DNA of 64,000 bases from Chiridota heheva (Eukaryota; Echinodermata; Holothuroidea; Apodida; Chiridotidae): assembly GCA_020152595.1 (NCBI GenBank), contig JAIGNY010001673.1, positions 62,001 through 126,000 of the forward strand, read 5' to 3'. Position 1 is the stretch's first letter; each line of letters starts with the position of its first letter. Below, in pieces: positions 11,531 through 21,908 of the stretch. The notes below the pieces were generated by a model. It saw only the letters and a list, made by a program, of their open reading frames with translations. It was not told the DNA's origin and did not search any database. The position numbers and the translations under genes were made by a program.

Positions 11531-13530
11531 AGCATAACAACTAATTGTTGATGGAGATCGATGATCTCCTGTTCCAGCAGTAAGGCCTGCTATAATGTCA
11601 CTTAGTTTGTGGTTTACACGAGGCGGTGCACAGCACCCATCTGTCAGAGGTTATTTTCTTCCACTGAGCGTGGAACAACCCCAGACATCCTCCAACCGGA
11701 CCTCCTAACAAGGGGAAGCTGGGAGAGCCATCAAAAACGCTTCTGCTCACCTCACCCTGACACCGGGAGGCGCTGGAGTGGCGTCAAAGGAATGCTGGCC
11801 TGAGCGAGCGATGGTGACCTGGCCTAACCACAACTGTGCTGAGGCAGATCCAGTAGCTTTGGAAGGCTGGGTGCTCTGCGCCCCCAGGGCACACTGCTAC
11901 CCTGACAATCTGGCCTGTATAGGGGGCCTTGTTATTGGGCCTAAGAAGAAGACATGCCAGGCAGAGTCTTCTTCATGAGGCATCAGCTTCTGTTTCTTCC
12001 TGAAGTCCTGCCTGCCTACTTGGCCAGACAGGATGTCTTGGAAGTGACCTGCGAAGAGGTCAGGACCCTCCAACAAGACAGGGATGTCGAATTGGAAGTG
12101 ACCTGCTCCAGGGAAGAGGGGCCAGCTTATCCTGGCATCCATCCAGCAGATCAGACACAGGCTTTGTGCTGAGTGATGTCATTGCAATGCTGTGTTTGCT
12201 GGGCTGTCTAGTGTTTACCAATGCAATCAATTCAGAACCAGGCAGTCAGTTGTTTTGCAAAAAGATCTAGGCTGCCTTAAAGAACTGCATTGGCTTCCTA
12301 TTGTTAAACGTATCCAATTTAAAGTTCTGTGTCTTGTTTTTAAATGTATTCATAATCAGGCACCAGCCTACCTCAAACCTAATTCAGTTGTAAATCCCAT
12401 ATAATACCGAGGTAATCCTCCTCTTTCTCTACCATACCGTCGGTTCTCGGCTTTTGTTCCATTGGTCCCAAACTATGGAAGACTGCCCGATTCAGTAAAG
12501 TCTAACATCATTTACATTCAAAGTAACCTAAAACTCACCTTTTCAAGCTGGCCTTTAATTAATTTTTTTAATTTGATTCTTCTTTAGTTCTTTTGTTTCT
12601 CAGTGTGTTTTATTATTTTACATCTTGATTGCGCGATAGAATATCCTTTATTATTATTATTCCCTCAGAGGATATGCCCCATGCCTTCCGTGGACTATAC
12701 CGTGAGGGCTTAGTACATGAAGACTGCTAAGACCAACCTGTCGATAGCCTTAAGTGCTGTCTCCCTTCCCTGTACCTTGGCGCAGCGAAAACTATGTCAC
12801 TTGGCCTCAGTCAGGGTAGCTGCAGGGGTCCTTTCTGAGGGTTGCGCAAGAGGCTCCAGACCTTGTAGGGTACTGGAGGGGTCCTTAACTGAGATTCGTA
12901 GTTTCCATTTAGGGACTTGCAGGGCCTGGAAGGCCTCTCTGTTATAGGTGGACAAGTCCTTAGCAGGAGCTGCTTTGCCGCCGGTTTGGCCTAGGAGGCG
13001 CCTGGCGGCAAGCAGTGCTGTAACTTCAACTCCTGGAGTAGTAGTGGCAGGTCACAGACTTTGAGGTGGATCACCTCCTTCAAGGTATCTAGTTCCCTGC
13101 AAACCAGGTTCCCATGGAGCAGGGGATCCACTGGGGGCAGCCGCGTCCCTAGCCAGGGTCTGCAGTGGCCCCTGCTCACTGGTGAGCTCATCGTTTGACG
13201 GGTAGAGTTGCAGCTCTTCTTCCTGTCCCAGTCCACAGGTAAGTCTGGAGGGGGGGGGGGTGTGGGGCTGGCGGCAAGCAAATCTGTGCATGAGGGAGAC
13301 AGGCCTGAGTCCAGGGCACGGAAAACCAATCCAACATCTGATCCTGCAGTCTCAAAACTAAAGTTTGCTCATTGAGGCTAGGACTGCGGCGTCTCCTCTT
13401 GCGGGCCCTACGGGGGGAATGTGTGGAGGGAGAGCGGGAGGAAGTGGAGTAACCAGTGAGATGATCCGTTGCCTTGAGCATACATGAAACCCCTCTTGAG
13501 TCATGTTCATGCCGCATGCCCCTGCTGGGG
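11531..13530 (-). pseudogene. gag-like region of DIRS-like copy 1
   Basis: Scattered minus-strand frames at 11897-12142, 12991-13329 and 13188-13517 carry proline- and charge-rich sequence (SPTPPPPPDLPVD, LLLQELKLQHC, SRSPSTHSPRRARKRR), which is usual for the first ORF of these elements. No zinc knuckle was seen. It is split by the L2/CR1-like fragment. Assignment rests mostly on position. Confidence 0.5.
12185..12665 (+). mobile_element. L2/CR1-like LINE 3' fragment
   Basis: A plus-strand frame at 12192-12404 reads LHWLPIVKRIQFKVLCL and HNQAPAYL, the hallmark end of the CR1/L2 reverse transcriptase. It is followed by a non-coding tail ending in ttattattatt, typical of L2-type 3' ends. It is 5' truncated and sits inside the DIRS-like gag region. 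Confidence 0.8.
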
Positions 13531-13535
13531 AGGTA

Positions 13536-14240
13536 GACACTGTTTGTTTGTTTGATGAGGGCTTAATGGCACCATGACAACAATGGTCAAATTGTGCCTG
13601 AGAGGTTAGATCATTCTAGAGGTAGGAAGGAAAGAAAACAGGGGGAGACTAAGAGAAACACGAGAACTAAAAGCCAGGATCGAGAGAGGAGGTGCATGGG
13701 TGAAAAAAACAAAAAAGAGAGATAAGAGGGGAGTGGGAGAGGAGGACTAAATATGGTTCTGGAGGGAAGCATGATGAAGGAAGGAGATAATTTTACCTGG
13801 AGGCTTTTTCTGGAAGAGCTCGGCTATTGACTTGTGGGGAGCGAGGGAAGCTCTGGGAAGGTTGTACAGGGGCAAGCAAGGAGAACGAGGTGGGTTTGAT
13901 CGGAATGGTGGGCTTAGCGGGCTTAAGCTTAGCGGCTGCATCAGAACTGTCATTGCCAGGGATGCCAACATGGCTGGGTATCCAGAAGAAAAGAATACTT
14001 TTCCTGCAGAGTGTGGACGAAAGGAGTTTACGGAGGAGGTGGGATGTGGGGTTATCCCATTTAAGATTGAGTAAAGAAGTAAGGACAGCCTTGGAGTCGG
14101 AGAAGATGGGAAAGTAGCTGAGGTGGGAGTATTCAATAAAGTTGAGGGCGAGGAGGATGGCCTAGGCCTCAGCCAAGAAGATGGACGAGTAGTCGGAAAG
14201 CCTGCTACTGAGGGTGATGTCTTGAACGATGGCAGCAGCT
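13536..14240 (-). mobile_element. RNase H-bearing LINE (I/Nimb-like) 3' fragment, copy 1
   Basis: On the minus strand the 3' end is tcatcaaacaaacaaaca, a (CAAA)n tail. It shares over 600 bp with copy 2: the PSVAGFPTTRPSS frame, and LNGITPHPTSS, SGYPAMLASLAMT. These are out-of-frame readings of an RNase H domain: in the other frame the WIPSHVG box typical of LINE RNase H can be seen. It is cut at its upstream end exactly where the tail of copy 2 begins. Confidence 0.72.
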
Positions 14241-15425
14241 GTCTTGTTTGTTTGTTTGTTTGATGAGAGTTTAACGGCACCATAACAGCAAGGGTCAAAT
14301 TGTGCCTGAGAGGTTAGATCATTCCAGAGGTAGGAAGGAGAGTAAACAGGGGGAGATTGAGAGAATCACGAGAACCAAAAGCCAGAAAGCTGGGATCGTG
14401 AGAGTGTATGGGTGGAATAATAATGTAGAGAGAAAAGGGGTGGAGAAGGAGGAATAAATATGGTTGTAGGGGAAAGCATGGTTAAGGAAGGAGATAAATT
14501 TATCCAGAGATTTTTTTGGAAGAGCTCGGCTACTGAGTTGTGGGCAGCGAGGGAAGCTCTGGGAAGGTTGTACAGGGGGCAAGCAAGGAGAATGTGATGG
14601 ACTGTAAGGGTGCAATGACAATTGTTGCAGAGGGGTGGGAGGGGAGTCAGTAAGGAGGTAAGAGTGAGTGAGGTGGGTTAATCTATTCTAAGGTGGGTAA
14701 TGTGGACGTTGTTGACACGGGATAGGTTGTAAGTAGTGGGTTTGATCAGAATGGTGGGCTGGATGACGTGGAGTTTGTTACCAATTTGGGAGTCCCATGA
14801 GATTTGCCAGCAGCCACGAACAAGGGAAGTGATAAGCGGTTTGTGTCAAAAAGGGTTTTGGGAAAAGGGGTAGGGGGAAGGGTGAGGGCAAGCTTAGCAG
14901 CTGCGTCAGCCCTGTCATTGCCAGGGATGCCAACATGGCTGGGTATCCAAATGAAAAGAATATGTTTTCTATGGAGGTGAGGCGAGAGGACTTTACGGAG
15001 GATGAGGTGAGATGTGGGGTTATCCCATTTAACATTGAGTAATGAAGTAAGGACAGCCTTGGAGTCAGAGAAGATGACAAGTGGCTGAGCAGAGAGTATT
15101 CAATAAAGTTGAGGGAGAAGAGGAAGGCCTTGCCCTCGGCCGAGAAGATAAATGAGTAGTCGGGAAGCCTGCTACTGAGGGTGATGTCTTGGATGACGGC
15201 AGCAGCAGCTGTCTTGTCGCCTTCCTTGAAGCCATCAGTATAGATGGAGGTATAGTTTGAGAGTTGGTCTTTGATTTGAACGTAGAGGTTAATGAGGAGG
15301 TTAGGGTGGGTTTGGGTTTTGTGATGAGTGGAGAGGTCCAGGTGGATAGTAGGGAGGTGTGGCCCAGGGAGGAAAAAAATAGGCCAGGAGAAAGTGCTAC
15401 TGTATACTGTGGTCTCGATAAAATA
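14241..15425 (-). mobile_element. RNase H-bearing LINE fragment, copy 2
   Basis: The minus-strand frame at 14778-15677 includes YTDGFKEGDKTAAAAVI and SAEGKAFLFSLNFIEYS, carrying the first aspartate and the glutamate of a LINE-type RNase H; a frame change then precedes the third catalytic aspartate. The 3' end is a (CAAA)n tail next to 14241. The 5' end lies about 20-50 bp past the HYR-18 splice donor. It is dead through frameshifts. Confidence 0.78.
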
Positions 15426-15442
15426 CTTTGCGCTGGACTCAC

Positions 15443-15700
15443 CCACAGTGACAGAGAAAGTGCATTGTGCACTGTTGCCGCTCTGATCCACAAAATCATA
15501 AAAGATTACAGTAGTCTGGGAGATATCCAATTGGACGGGAGGCCGAATATCAGCATTTACGATGACAGGAGGACTTCCAATATCTGTGGCAGACGGTTCA
15601 TCCCATGATACACTGGTAGTGCCGACTTCTCCAGGTTGCGCTTGGATTGTAAAACTTGACGGACAGTTGATTAACATGGGTGGCTCATTATCAGGTGGAG
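15443..15700 (-). CDS. HYR domain exon 18 (canonical)
   Basis: 258-nt phase 1-1 exon. The acceptor is ccttacacag and the donor is GTGAGT. It reads PPDNEPPMLINCPSSF, VSWDEPSATDIGS, ISQTTVIFYDFVDQSGNSAQCTF and VTVG. The frame stays open past the donor straight into a LINE remnant for another 220 codons or so, giving a 299-codon HYR plus RNase H-like open frame if the intron is retained (see findings). The conserved splice donor argues that the normal product ends at VG. Confidence 0.91.
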
Positions 15701-15903
15701 CTGTGTAAGGAAAAATTGATCAAATTTGATTTAAAAAATGAATAATATTAGAACAAGGACTCCTATTCTGCTGGTACTTACGGAATGTACTGTGTATGGA
15801 TGTACTTTGGGTTATAATCTACACAGACGTAAATTTCAAATATAGGTAGCGCAGCGCATTTCACTAATGATTGATGTGCGACCGTGACCCCCAACTACTT
15901 ATA

Positions 15904-17352
15904 GTATTTGAAGACTATTTGGCAGAGTATGGACAGGTAGGGGTACTTGAAGACTGTTTGGCAGAGTATGGACAGATAGGGGTACTTGGAAGACTGTTTG
16001 GCAAAGTATGGACAGGTAGGGGTACTTGAAGACTGTTTGGCAAAGTATGGACAGGTAGGGGTACTTGAAGACTGTTTGGCAGAGAATGGACAGGTAGGGG
16101 TACTTGAAGACTGTTTGGCAGAGTATGGACAGATAGGGGTACTTGAAGACTGTTTGGCAGAGTATGGACAGGTAGGGGTACTTGAAGACTGTTTGGCAAA
16201 GTATGGACAGGTAGGGGTACTTGAAGACTGTTTGGCAGAGAATGGACAGGTAGGGGTACTTGAAGACTGTTTGGCAGAGTATGGACAGATAGGGGTACTT
16301 GAAGACTGTTTGGCAGAGTATGGACAGATAGGGGTACTTGAAGACTGTTTGGCAGAGTATGGACAGGTAGGGGTACTTGAAGACTGTTTGGCAAAGTATG
16401 GACAGGTAGGGGTACTTGAAGACTGTTTGGCAGAGAATGGACAGGTAGGGGTACTTGAAGACTGTTTGGCAGAGTATGGACAGATAGGGGTACTTGAAGA
16501 CTGTTTGGCAAAGTATGGACAGGTAGGGGTACTTGAAGACTGTTTGGCAGAGTATGGACAGGTACGGGTACTTGAAGACTGTTTGGCAGAGAATGGACAG
16601 GTAGGGGTACTTGAAGACTGTTTGGCAGAGTATGGACAGATAGGGGTACTTGAAGACTGTTTGGCAGAGTATGGACAGGTAGGGGTACTTGAAGACTGTT
16701 TGGCAGAGTATGGACAGGTAGGGGTACTTGAAGACTGTTTGGCAGAGTATGGACAGGTAGGGGTACTTGAAGACTGTTTGGTAGAGTATGGACAGGTAGG
16801 GGTACTTGAAGACTGTTTGGCAGAGTATGGACAGGTAGGGGTACTTGAAGACTGTTTGGCAGAGTATGGACAGGTAGGGGTACTTGAAGACTGTTTGGTA
16901 GAGTATGGACAGGTAGGGGTACTTGAAGACTGTTTGGCAGAGTATGGACAGATAGGGGTACTTGAAGACTGTTTGGCAGAGTATGGACAGGTAGGGGTAC
17001 TTGAAGACTGTTTGGTAGAGTATGGACAGGTAGGGGTACTTGAAGACTGTTTGGCAGAGTATGGACAGGTAGGGGTACTTGAAGACTGTTTGGTAGAGTA
17101 TGGACAGGTAGGGGTACTTGAAGACTGTTTGGCAGAGTATGGACAGGTAGGGGTACTTGAAGACTGTTTGGCAGAGTATGGACAGGTAGGGGTACTTGAA
17201 GACTGTTTGGCAGAGTATGGACAGGTAGGGGTACTTGAAGACTGTTTGGTAGAGTATGGACAGGTAGGGGTACTTAAAGACTGTTTGGCAGAGTATGGAC
17301 AGGTAGAGGTACTTGAAGACTGTTTGGCAGAGTATGGACAGGTAGAGGATTT
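15904..17352. repeat. 39-bp minisatellite, about 37 copies
   Basis: The unit starts acttgaagactgtttggc and ends ggtaggggt. The array lies in the intron between HYR-17 and HYR-18. Because 39 is a multiple of 3 and the unit lacks stops in several frames, long frames stay open on both strands (465 codons plus, 494 codons minus). Variant positions are few and recur in patterned higher-order groups. A single extra base near 15989 shifts one frame. It is not considered a gene. Confidence 0.95.
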
Positions 17353-17606
17353 AGAATTACATGAGTCATGGGGAGTCATATAAGCTTTGTATAATAAATG
17401 TATTTTGAATTCATCTCTTCAATATAACTTGACTACACTTTTTTAAATGTAAAATGCTAACTGAATTTGGGGTTAAATGACAATAAATGTAAATGGCATG
17501 AATACATTCTGAGTTCAATGCCAAAGCATATTTTTTCACATTTAAATAAGTTTCCACTATCAGTTTTGGTTAAACATTTAAAATTGAATAAAAAACATAT
17601 CCTTAC

Positions 17607-17858
17607 CAGTCACAGTGACAGAGAAGGAACACACACTGGTTTGGTCTGCATTGTCAGAAAAGAGGTAAAGTACAGTTTCTGTTCTTCCCACAGTGAACAA
17701 ATTCCCTGGGTTCTGATTGGATGTGACCTGAACAGGTCCAAAGTCATCGGTTGCGACTGGCGTGTCCCAGAGCACAGAAATGCTGGTCTCACCAGGATCT
17801 GCTTCAACATTGATATTGGGAGGACAGTTCTGAACCACTGGTGGAAGATCTGCAATGC
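17607..17858 (-). CDS. HYR domain exon 17 (canonical)
   Basis: 252-nt phase 1-1 exon. The preferred acceptor is tttcaacag, ending at 17859; the donor is GTAAGG. A second AG nine bases inside (gcattgcag) would keep the frame and shorten the linker by three residues. It reads DLPPVVQNCPPNI, VLWDTPVATDDFG, NQNPGNLFTVGRTETV and SDNADQTSVCSF. The turn is DNADQT instead of D..GN. Both cysteines are present. Confidence 0.91.
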
Positions 17859-18063
17859 CTGTTGAAATGATTGATTGATTGATTAATCAAGTGATGAAAT
17901 TCAAAGATGCCAAAGAGCTTTGAATATAATGAAATAACATCAAAGAACAACTGACAAATTCTACAGTTAGTTGAAGAGGTTATAAAATCTTGACAGAATT
18001 GGTCAAATCATGCAGAAAATATTAAATAAAACCAAAATGAACTGAGTGATGGATGTGTGCAAA

Positions 18064-19312
18064 GTTGGCGGAGCTATGACTACAAGGTTGGCAGAGCTAT
18101 GACTACAAGGTTGGCGGAGCTATGACTACAAGGTTGGCAGAGCTATGACTACAAGGTTGGCGGAGCTATGACTACAAGGTTGGCAGAGCTTTGACTACAA
18201 GGGTGGCGGAGCAGTGACTACAAGGTTGGCAGAGCTATGACTACAAGGGTGGCGGAGCTATGACTACAAGGTTGGCGGAGCTATGACTACAAGGGTGGCA
18301 GAGCTATGACTACAAGGCTGGCGGAACTATGACTACAAGGCTGGCGGAATTATGACTACAAGGGTGGCGGAGCTATGACTACAAGGGTGGCGGAGCTATG
18401 ACTACAAGGTTGGCAGAGCTATGACTAGAAGGGTGGCAGAGATATGACTACAAGGCTGGCGGAGCTATGACTACAAGGGTGGCGTAGCTATGACTACAAG
18501 GGTGGCATAGCTATGACTACAAGGGTGGCGGAGCTATGACTACAAGGCTGGCGGAGCTATGACTACAAGGGTGGCAGAGCTATGACTACAAGGGTGGCGG
18601 AATTATAACTACAAGGGTGGCGGAGCTATGACTACAAGGGTGGCGGAGCTATGACTACAAGGGTGGCGGAGCTATGACTACAAGGGTGGCGGAGCTATGA
18701 CTACAAGGGTGGCGGAGCTATGACTACAAGGGTGGCGGAGCTATGACTACAAGGGTGGCGTAGCTATGACTACAAGGTTGGCAGAGCTATGACTACAAGG
18801 GTGGCAGAGCTATGACTACAAGGCTGGCGGAGCTATGACTACAAAGGTGGCGGAGCTATGACTACAAGGGTGGCGTAGCTATGACTACAAGGGTGGCGGA
18901 ATTATGACTACAAGGTTGGCAGAGCTATGACTACAAGGGTGGCAGAGCTATAACTACAAGGGTGGCGGAGCTATGACTACAAGGTTGGCAGAGCTATGAC
19001 TACAAGGGTGGCGGAGCTATGACTACAAGGGTGGCGGAGCTATGACTACAAGGGTGGCGGAGCTATGACTACAAGGCTGGCGGAGCTATGACTACAAGGT
19101 TGGCAGAGCTATGACTACAAGGGTGGCGGAGCTATGACTACAAGGCTGGCGGAGCTATGACTACAAGGTTGGCGGAGCTATAACTACAAGGGTGGCAGAG
19201 CTATGACTACAAGGGTGGCGGAATTTTGACTACAAGGGTGGCGGAGCTATGACTACAAGGGTGGCGGAATTTTGACTACAAGGCTGGCGAAGCTATGACT
19301 ACAAGGCTGGGA
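18064..19312. repeat. 23-bp minisatellite, about 54 copies
   Basis: The unit is ggtggcggagctatgactac plus aag, with variants at a few positions (gcggag, gcagag, gcgtag). It is in the intron between HYR-16 and HYR-17. Since 23 is not a multiple of 3, no long frame forms. Confidence 0.95.
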
Positions 19313-19319
19313 GTAAGCA

Positions 19320-19980
19320 TCAGTGGCGCAGCCAGGATTTTCATATGGGGGGAGCGGGGGAATTGAATTGAGCTGACACTATATTTATTGGCATAGTGGA
19401 GGTGACACCAAAGGTGTCGTGCACCTCAACTTTTTGGCGTGGGGTCCAGGGGCCTGCTTAAGGAAACTCTCGCAAAATTGACATTTTCAAGGGCAAAAAC
19501 GTATGTCACAACGCATAAAGAGAACGCAAAATGTGGAAATATGCTTTATTGTTTACGTTTGTACATGGTTCGGTTTTCCGTCACTCTTTAAAAAATTTGG
19601 GTTGTCTAAAAGACTTAAAGAAAGGTTTTCAATAATTTACTTCCAACTTGTGTAAATGTTGTCAAACTTTTAAAATGTTCTTCTATATCACGTGTACTCC
19701 GACACCAACCTCCCCATATCTCTCTCTCTACCCTTTCTCTCTCTGTGTCTTAGTTCATGTATTTAAATACAAAATCGCACAAATGTGTAATATATTATTA
19801 CCGAAGAACATTTTTCTGAGAAAGTGCCCTTTTGAAATCTAAAAACATAATAAGCACCTGGAATGTCAAAGGTTGTTGAACCGACGGCACCAATCTGAAC
19901 TGACGGATTAAAATCTAAACCGACAGATTAAAATATTGGGGGGAGGGGGGAAAACTCCCCCCTTTTGGCTACACTCTGGT
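19320..19980. mobile_element. Probable DNA transposon remnant with short inverted ends
   Basis: The left end cagtggcgcagccaggattt and the right end (reverse complement accagagtgtagccaaaagg) are imperfect inverted repeats, both followed by G-rich runs. The agtggcg.agccagg start is common to many invertebrate DNA-transposon families. The interior has no recognisable transposase. Confidence 0.5.
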
Positions 19981-20033
19981 AAGCATTTATACCAGCCTTA
20001 CAAATTATGGCACAGTTTAATCAACTTGCAATA

Positions 20034-20534
20034 TATGCAGTGTAGGATGACTGTGCAGTGTAGGATGACTATGCAGTGTAGGATGACTATGCAGTGTAGG
20101 ATGACTATGCAGTGTAGGATGACCATGCAGTGTAGGATGACTATGCAGTGTAAGATGACTGTGCAGTGTAGGATGACTATGCAGTGTAGGATGACTATGC
20201 AGTGTAGGATGACTATTCAGTGTAAGATGACTGTGCAGTGTAGGATGACTATGCAGTGTAGGATGACTATGCAGTGTAGGATGACTATGCAGTGGAGGAT
20301 GACTGTGCAGTGTAGGATAACTATGCAGTGTAGGATAGCTATTCAGTGTAAGATGACTATGCAGTGTAGGATGACTATGCAGTGTAGGATGACTATGCAG
20401 TGGAGGATGACTATTCAGTGTAAGACGACTGTGCAGTGTAGGATGACTATGCAGTGTAGGATGACTATGCAGTGTAGGATGACTGTGCAGTATAGGATGA
20501 CTATGCAGTGTAGAATGACTATATGCAGTGTAGG
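20034..20534. repeat. 18-bp minisatellite, about 28 copies
   Basis: The unit is atgcagtgtaggatgact. It is a multiple of 3 and open on both strands (MQCRMT plus, LHSHPT minus). It lies in the intron between HYR-16 and HYR-17, just upstream in coordinate of HYR-16. Confidence 0.95.
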
Positions 20535-20701
20535 CTTCCTGCTTCAAGGTCTATTGCTTGAATATTGTAACTCACCAACGATTCAAATGGGTGGTATTTA
20601 ATACAACTTTATAAGGATAGCTCACCCAATCTGCTTATATTGCAGGTCAGGTTGGAAGTGATGTGATTCACAAGCTGTACATGTAATGAAAAGAAACTTA
20701 C

Positions 20702-20959
20702 GATTAACAGTCACAGAGAAAGCACATCGAGCTGCATTACCCGAATCATCTGTAAATGTGTAAAAGACAGTTCTACTCATTCCCACTACAAACTCATCCC
20801 CGGGATTGGCGGTTGATTCCACTGTGACTGTCTCTCCGCTGTCATCCACGGCAACAGGAACAATCCAGAACACTGCAATGGTGGTCTCATCAGGGGATGT
20901 TGATGTCATTGTGACCCCATCTGAACAGCCAGAAATCTCAGGGGGTGTGATATCAACTC
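20702..20959 (-). CDS. HYR domain exon 16 (canonical)
   Basis: 258-nt phase 1-1 exon. The acceptor is ttcccatag and the donor is GTAAGT. It reads VDITPPEISGCSDG, VFWIVPVAVDDSGE, TANPGDEFVVGMSRTV and TDDSGNAARCAFSV. Serine replaces the proline after the first cysteine. The AVDDSG loop and DDSGN turn are typical of the canonical class. Confidence 0.92.
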
Positions 20960-21024
20960 CTATGGGAAAAAATGATTATGTGAGCTTTGTTAAATTAACT
21001 ATTCAAAAAGACCATCACAAGCTT

Positions 21025-21426
21025 GATCATTAAGAATTTTTGGCCCTTAGACCCCTCCAACCCGATTTTTTCAAAATCAGGGGTAATCCACACCATTCAA
21101 CCCGAGAGACTCTTCACAATTAATTGACTAGCATCCAGCTATTGTTACACCATACACAACACATGGGTAATCTATACCTTCTTATCTGATAACATCTTCA
21201 TAGTTTATTCACAGTTCACTTGTTAGCAACCAGCTACTGTTACACTGTACACAATAGGTCATTTATCTGGGGCTCAGGCCACATAACTGCTATTCTGTGA
21301 TACCAATCAGATTAGTCCTTGGCTGAGCCTAAATAAAAATTTACATTATATGCCTGGGAGGCCTTTGTGCAAAACCCATGAATGATTGATGGATCATTCT
21401 TCATAGGGATGGTTATTTCATCATGA
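21025..21426 (+). mobile_element. Dispersed repeat family A, copy 5
   Basis: From attaagaatttttggccct to gatggttatttcatcatg, about full length, in the intron upstream of HYR-16. It abuts a MITE family D copy at its 3' side. Confidence 0.82.
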
Positions 21427-21444
21427 TTAAACTTCAGTTATGCA

Positions 21445-21908
21445 TTATAGCTGTGGCTCTCCTTAAAATTCTGTTCCAGCCAGTCCAAACAACAAACCTA
21501 AATATTGTGACTAATATAACCAATTATTCTCCCTAAAATAAAGCTCTTGCTAAATGATTGACAGTTCATATGGCATGCATGTAATGAAACACCTTGTTTA
21601 ACTAAAAGGTCACTTAGGCTTATCAAAGAAATCAATGGTTCTCTTATTGCCAGAACTAGTTACAACTACTGTGTGAACTTTTATGAACTGTATTTACTGT
21701 GTGCAAATATTTTTGGACACGTGGGTGTAATTTGAGTAATTAATGTCTGGAATATTATCAGCAAGTGGAACCTGAGCTTAAATGCTTGTGCTTTCAAAAT
21801 AAGGAAAAAGATCGAAAAATGATTGGGAAATGTCTGGCCCGATCTGCTTAACTTTGACATTGGTTCTGAGTATTTTTTTTTTTTTTTAAGGACAGGACCA
21901 GCTAATGC
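21445..21908 (+). mobile_element. MITE family D, copy 1
   Basis: Nearly identical over about 460 bp to 30309-30768, including gttcatatggcatgcatgta and gtgtgaacttttatgaactg. The start tagctgtggctctccttaaa and the reverse complement of the end (attagctggtcctgtcctta) form terminal inverted repeats of about 25 bp. Non-coding. Confidence 0.8.

Larger units (their letters stand above)
8370..13530 (-). mobile_element. DIRS-like tyrosine-recombinase retrotransposon, degenerate (copy 1)
   Basis: Coding remnants run on the minus strand in the order gag-like (about 13520-11600), reverse transcriptase (about 11243-10840), RNase H and linker (about 10200-9900), tyrosine recombinase (about 9560-9060), then a terminal region (8370-8720). 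This order and the recombinase are diagnostic of DIRS-type elements. The terminal region matches that of the element at 27771. The body is interrupted by a MITE (11305-11530) and an L2/CR1-like fragment (12185-12665). The upstream end is lost at the LINE junction near 13535. Many frameshifts show it is dead. Confidence 0.82.
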
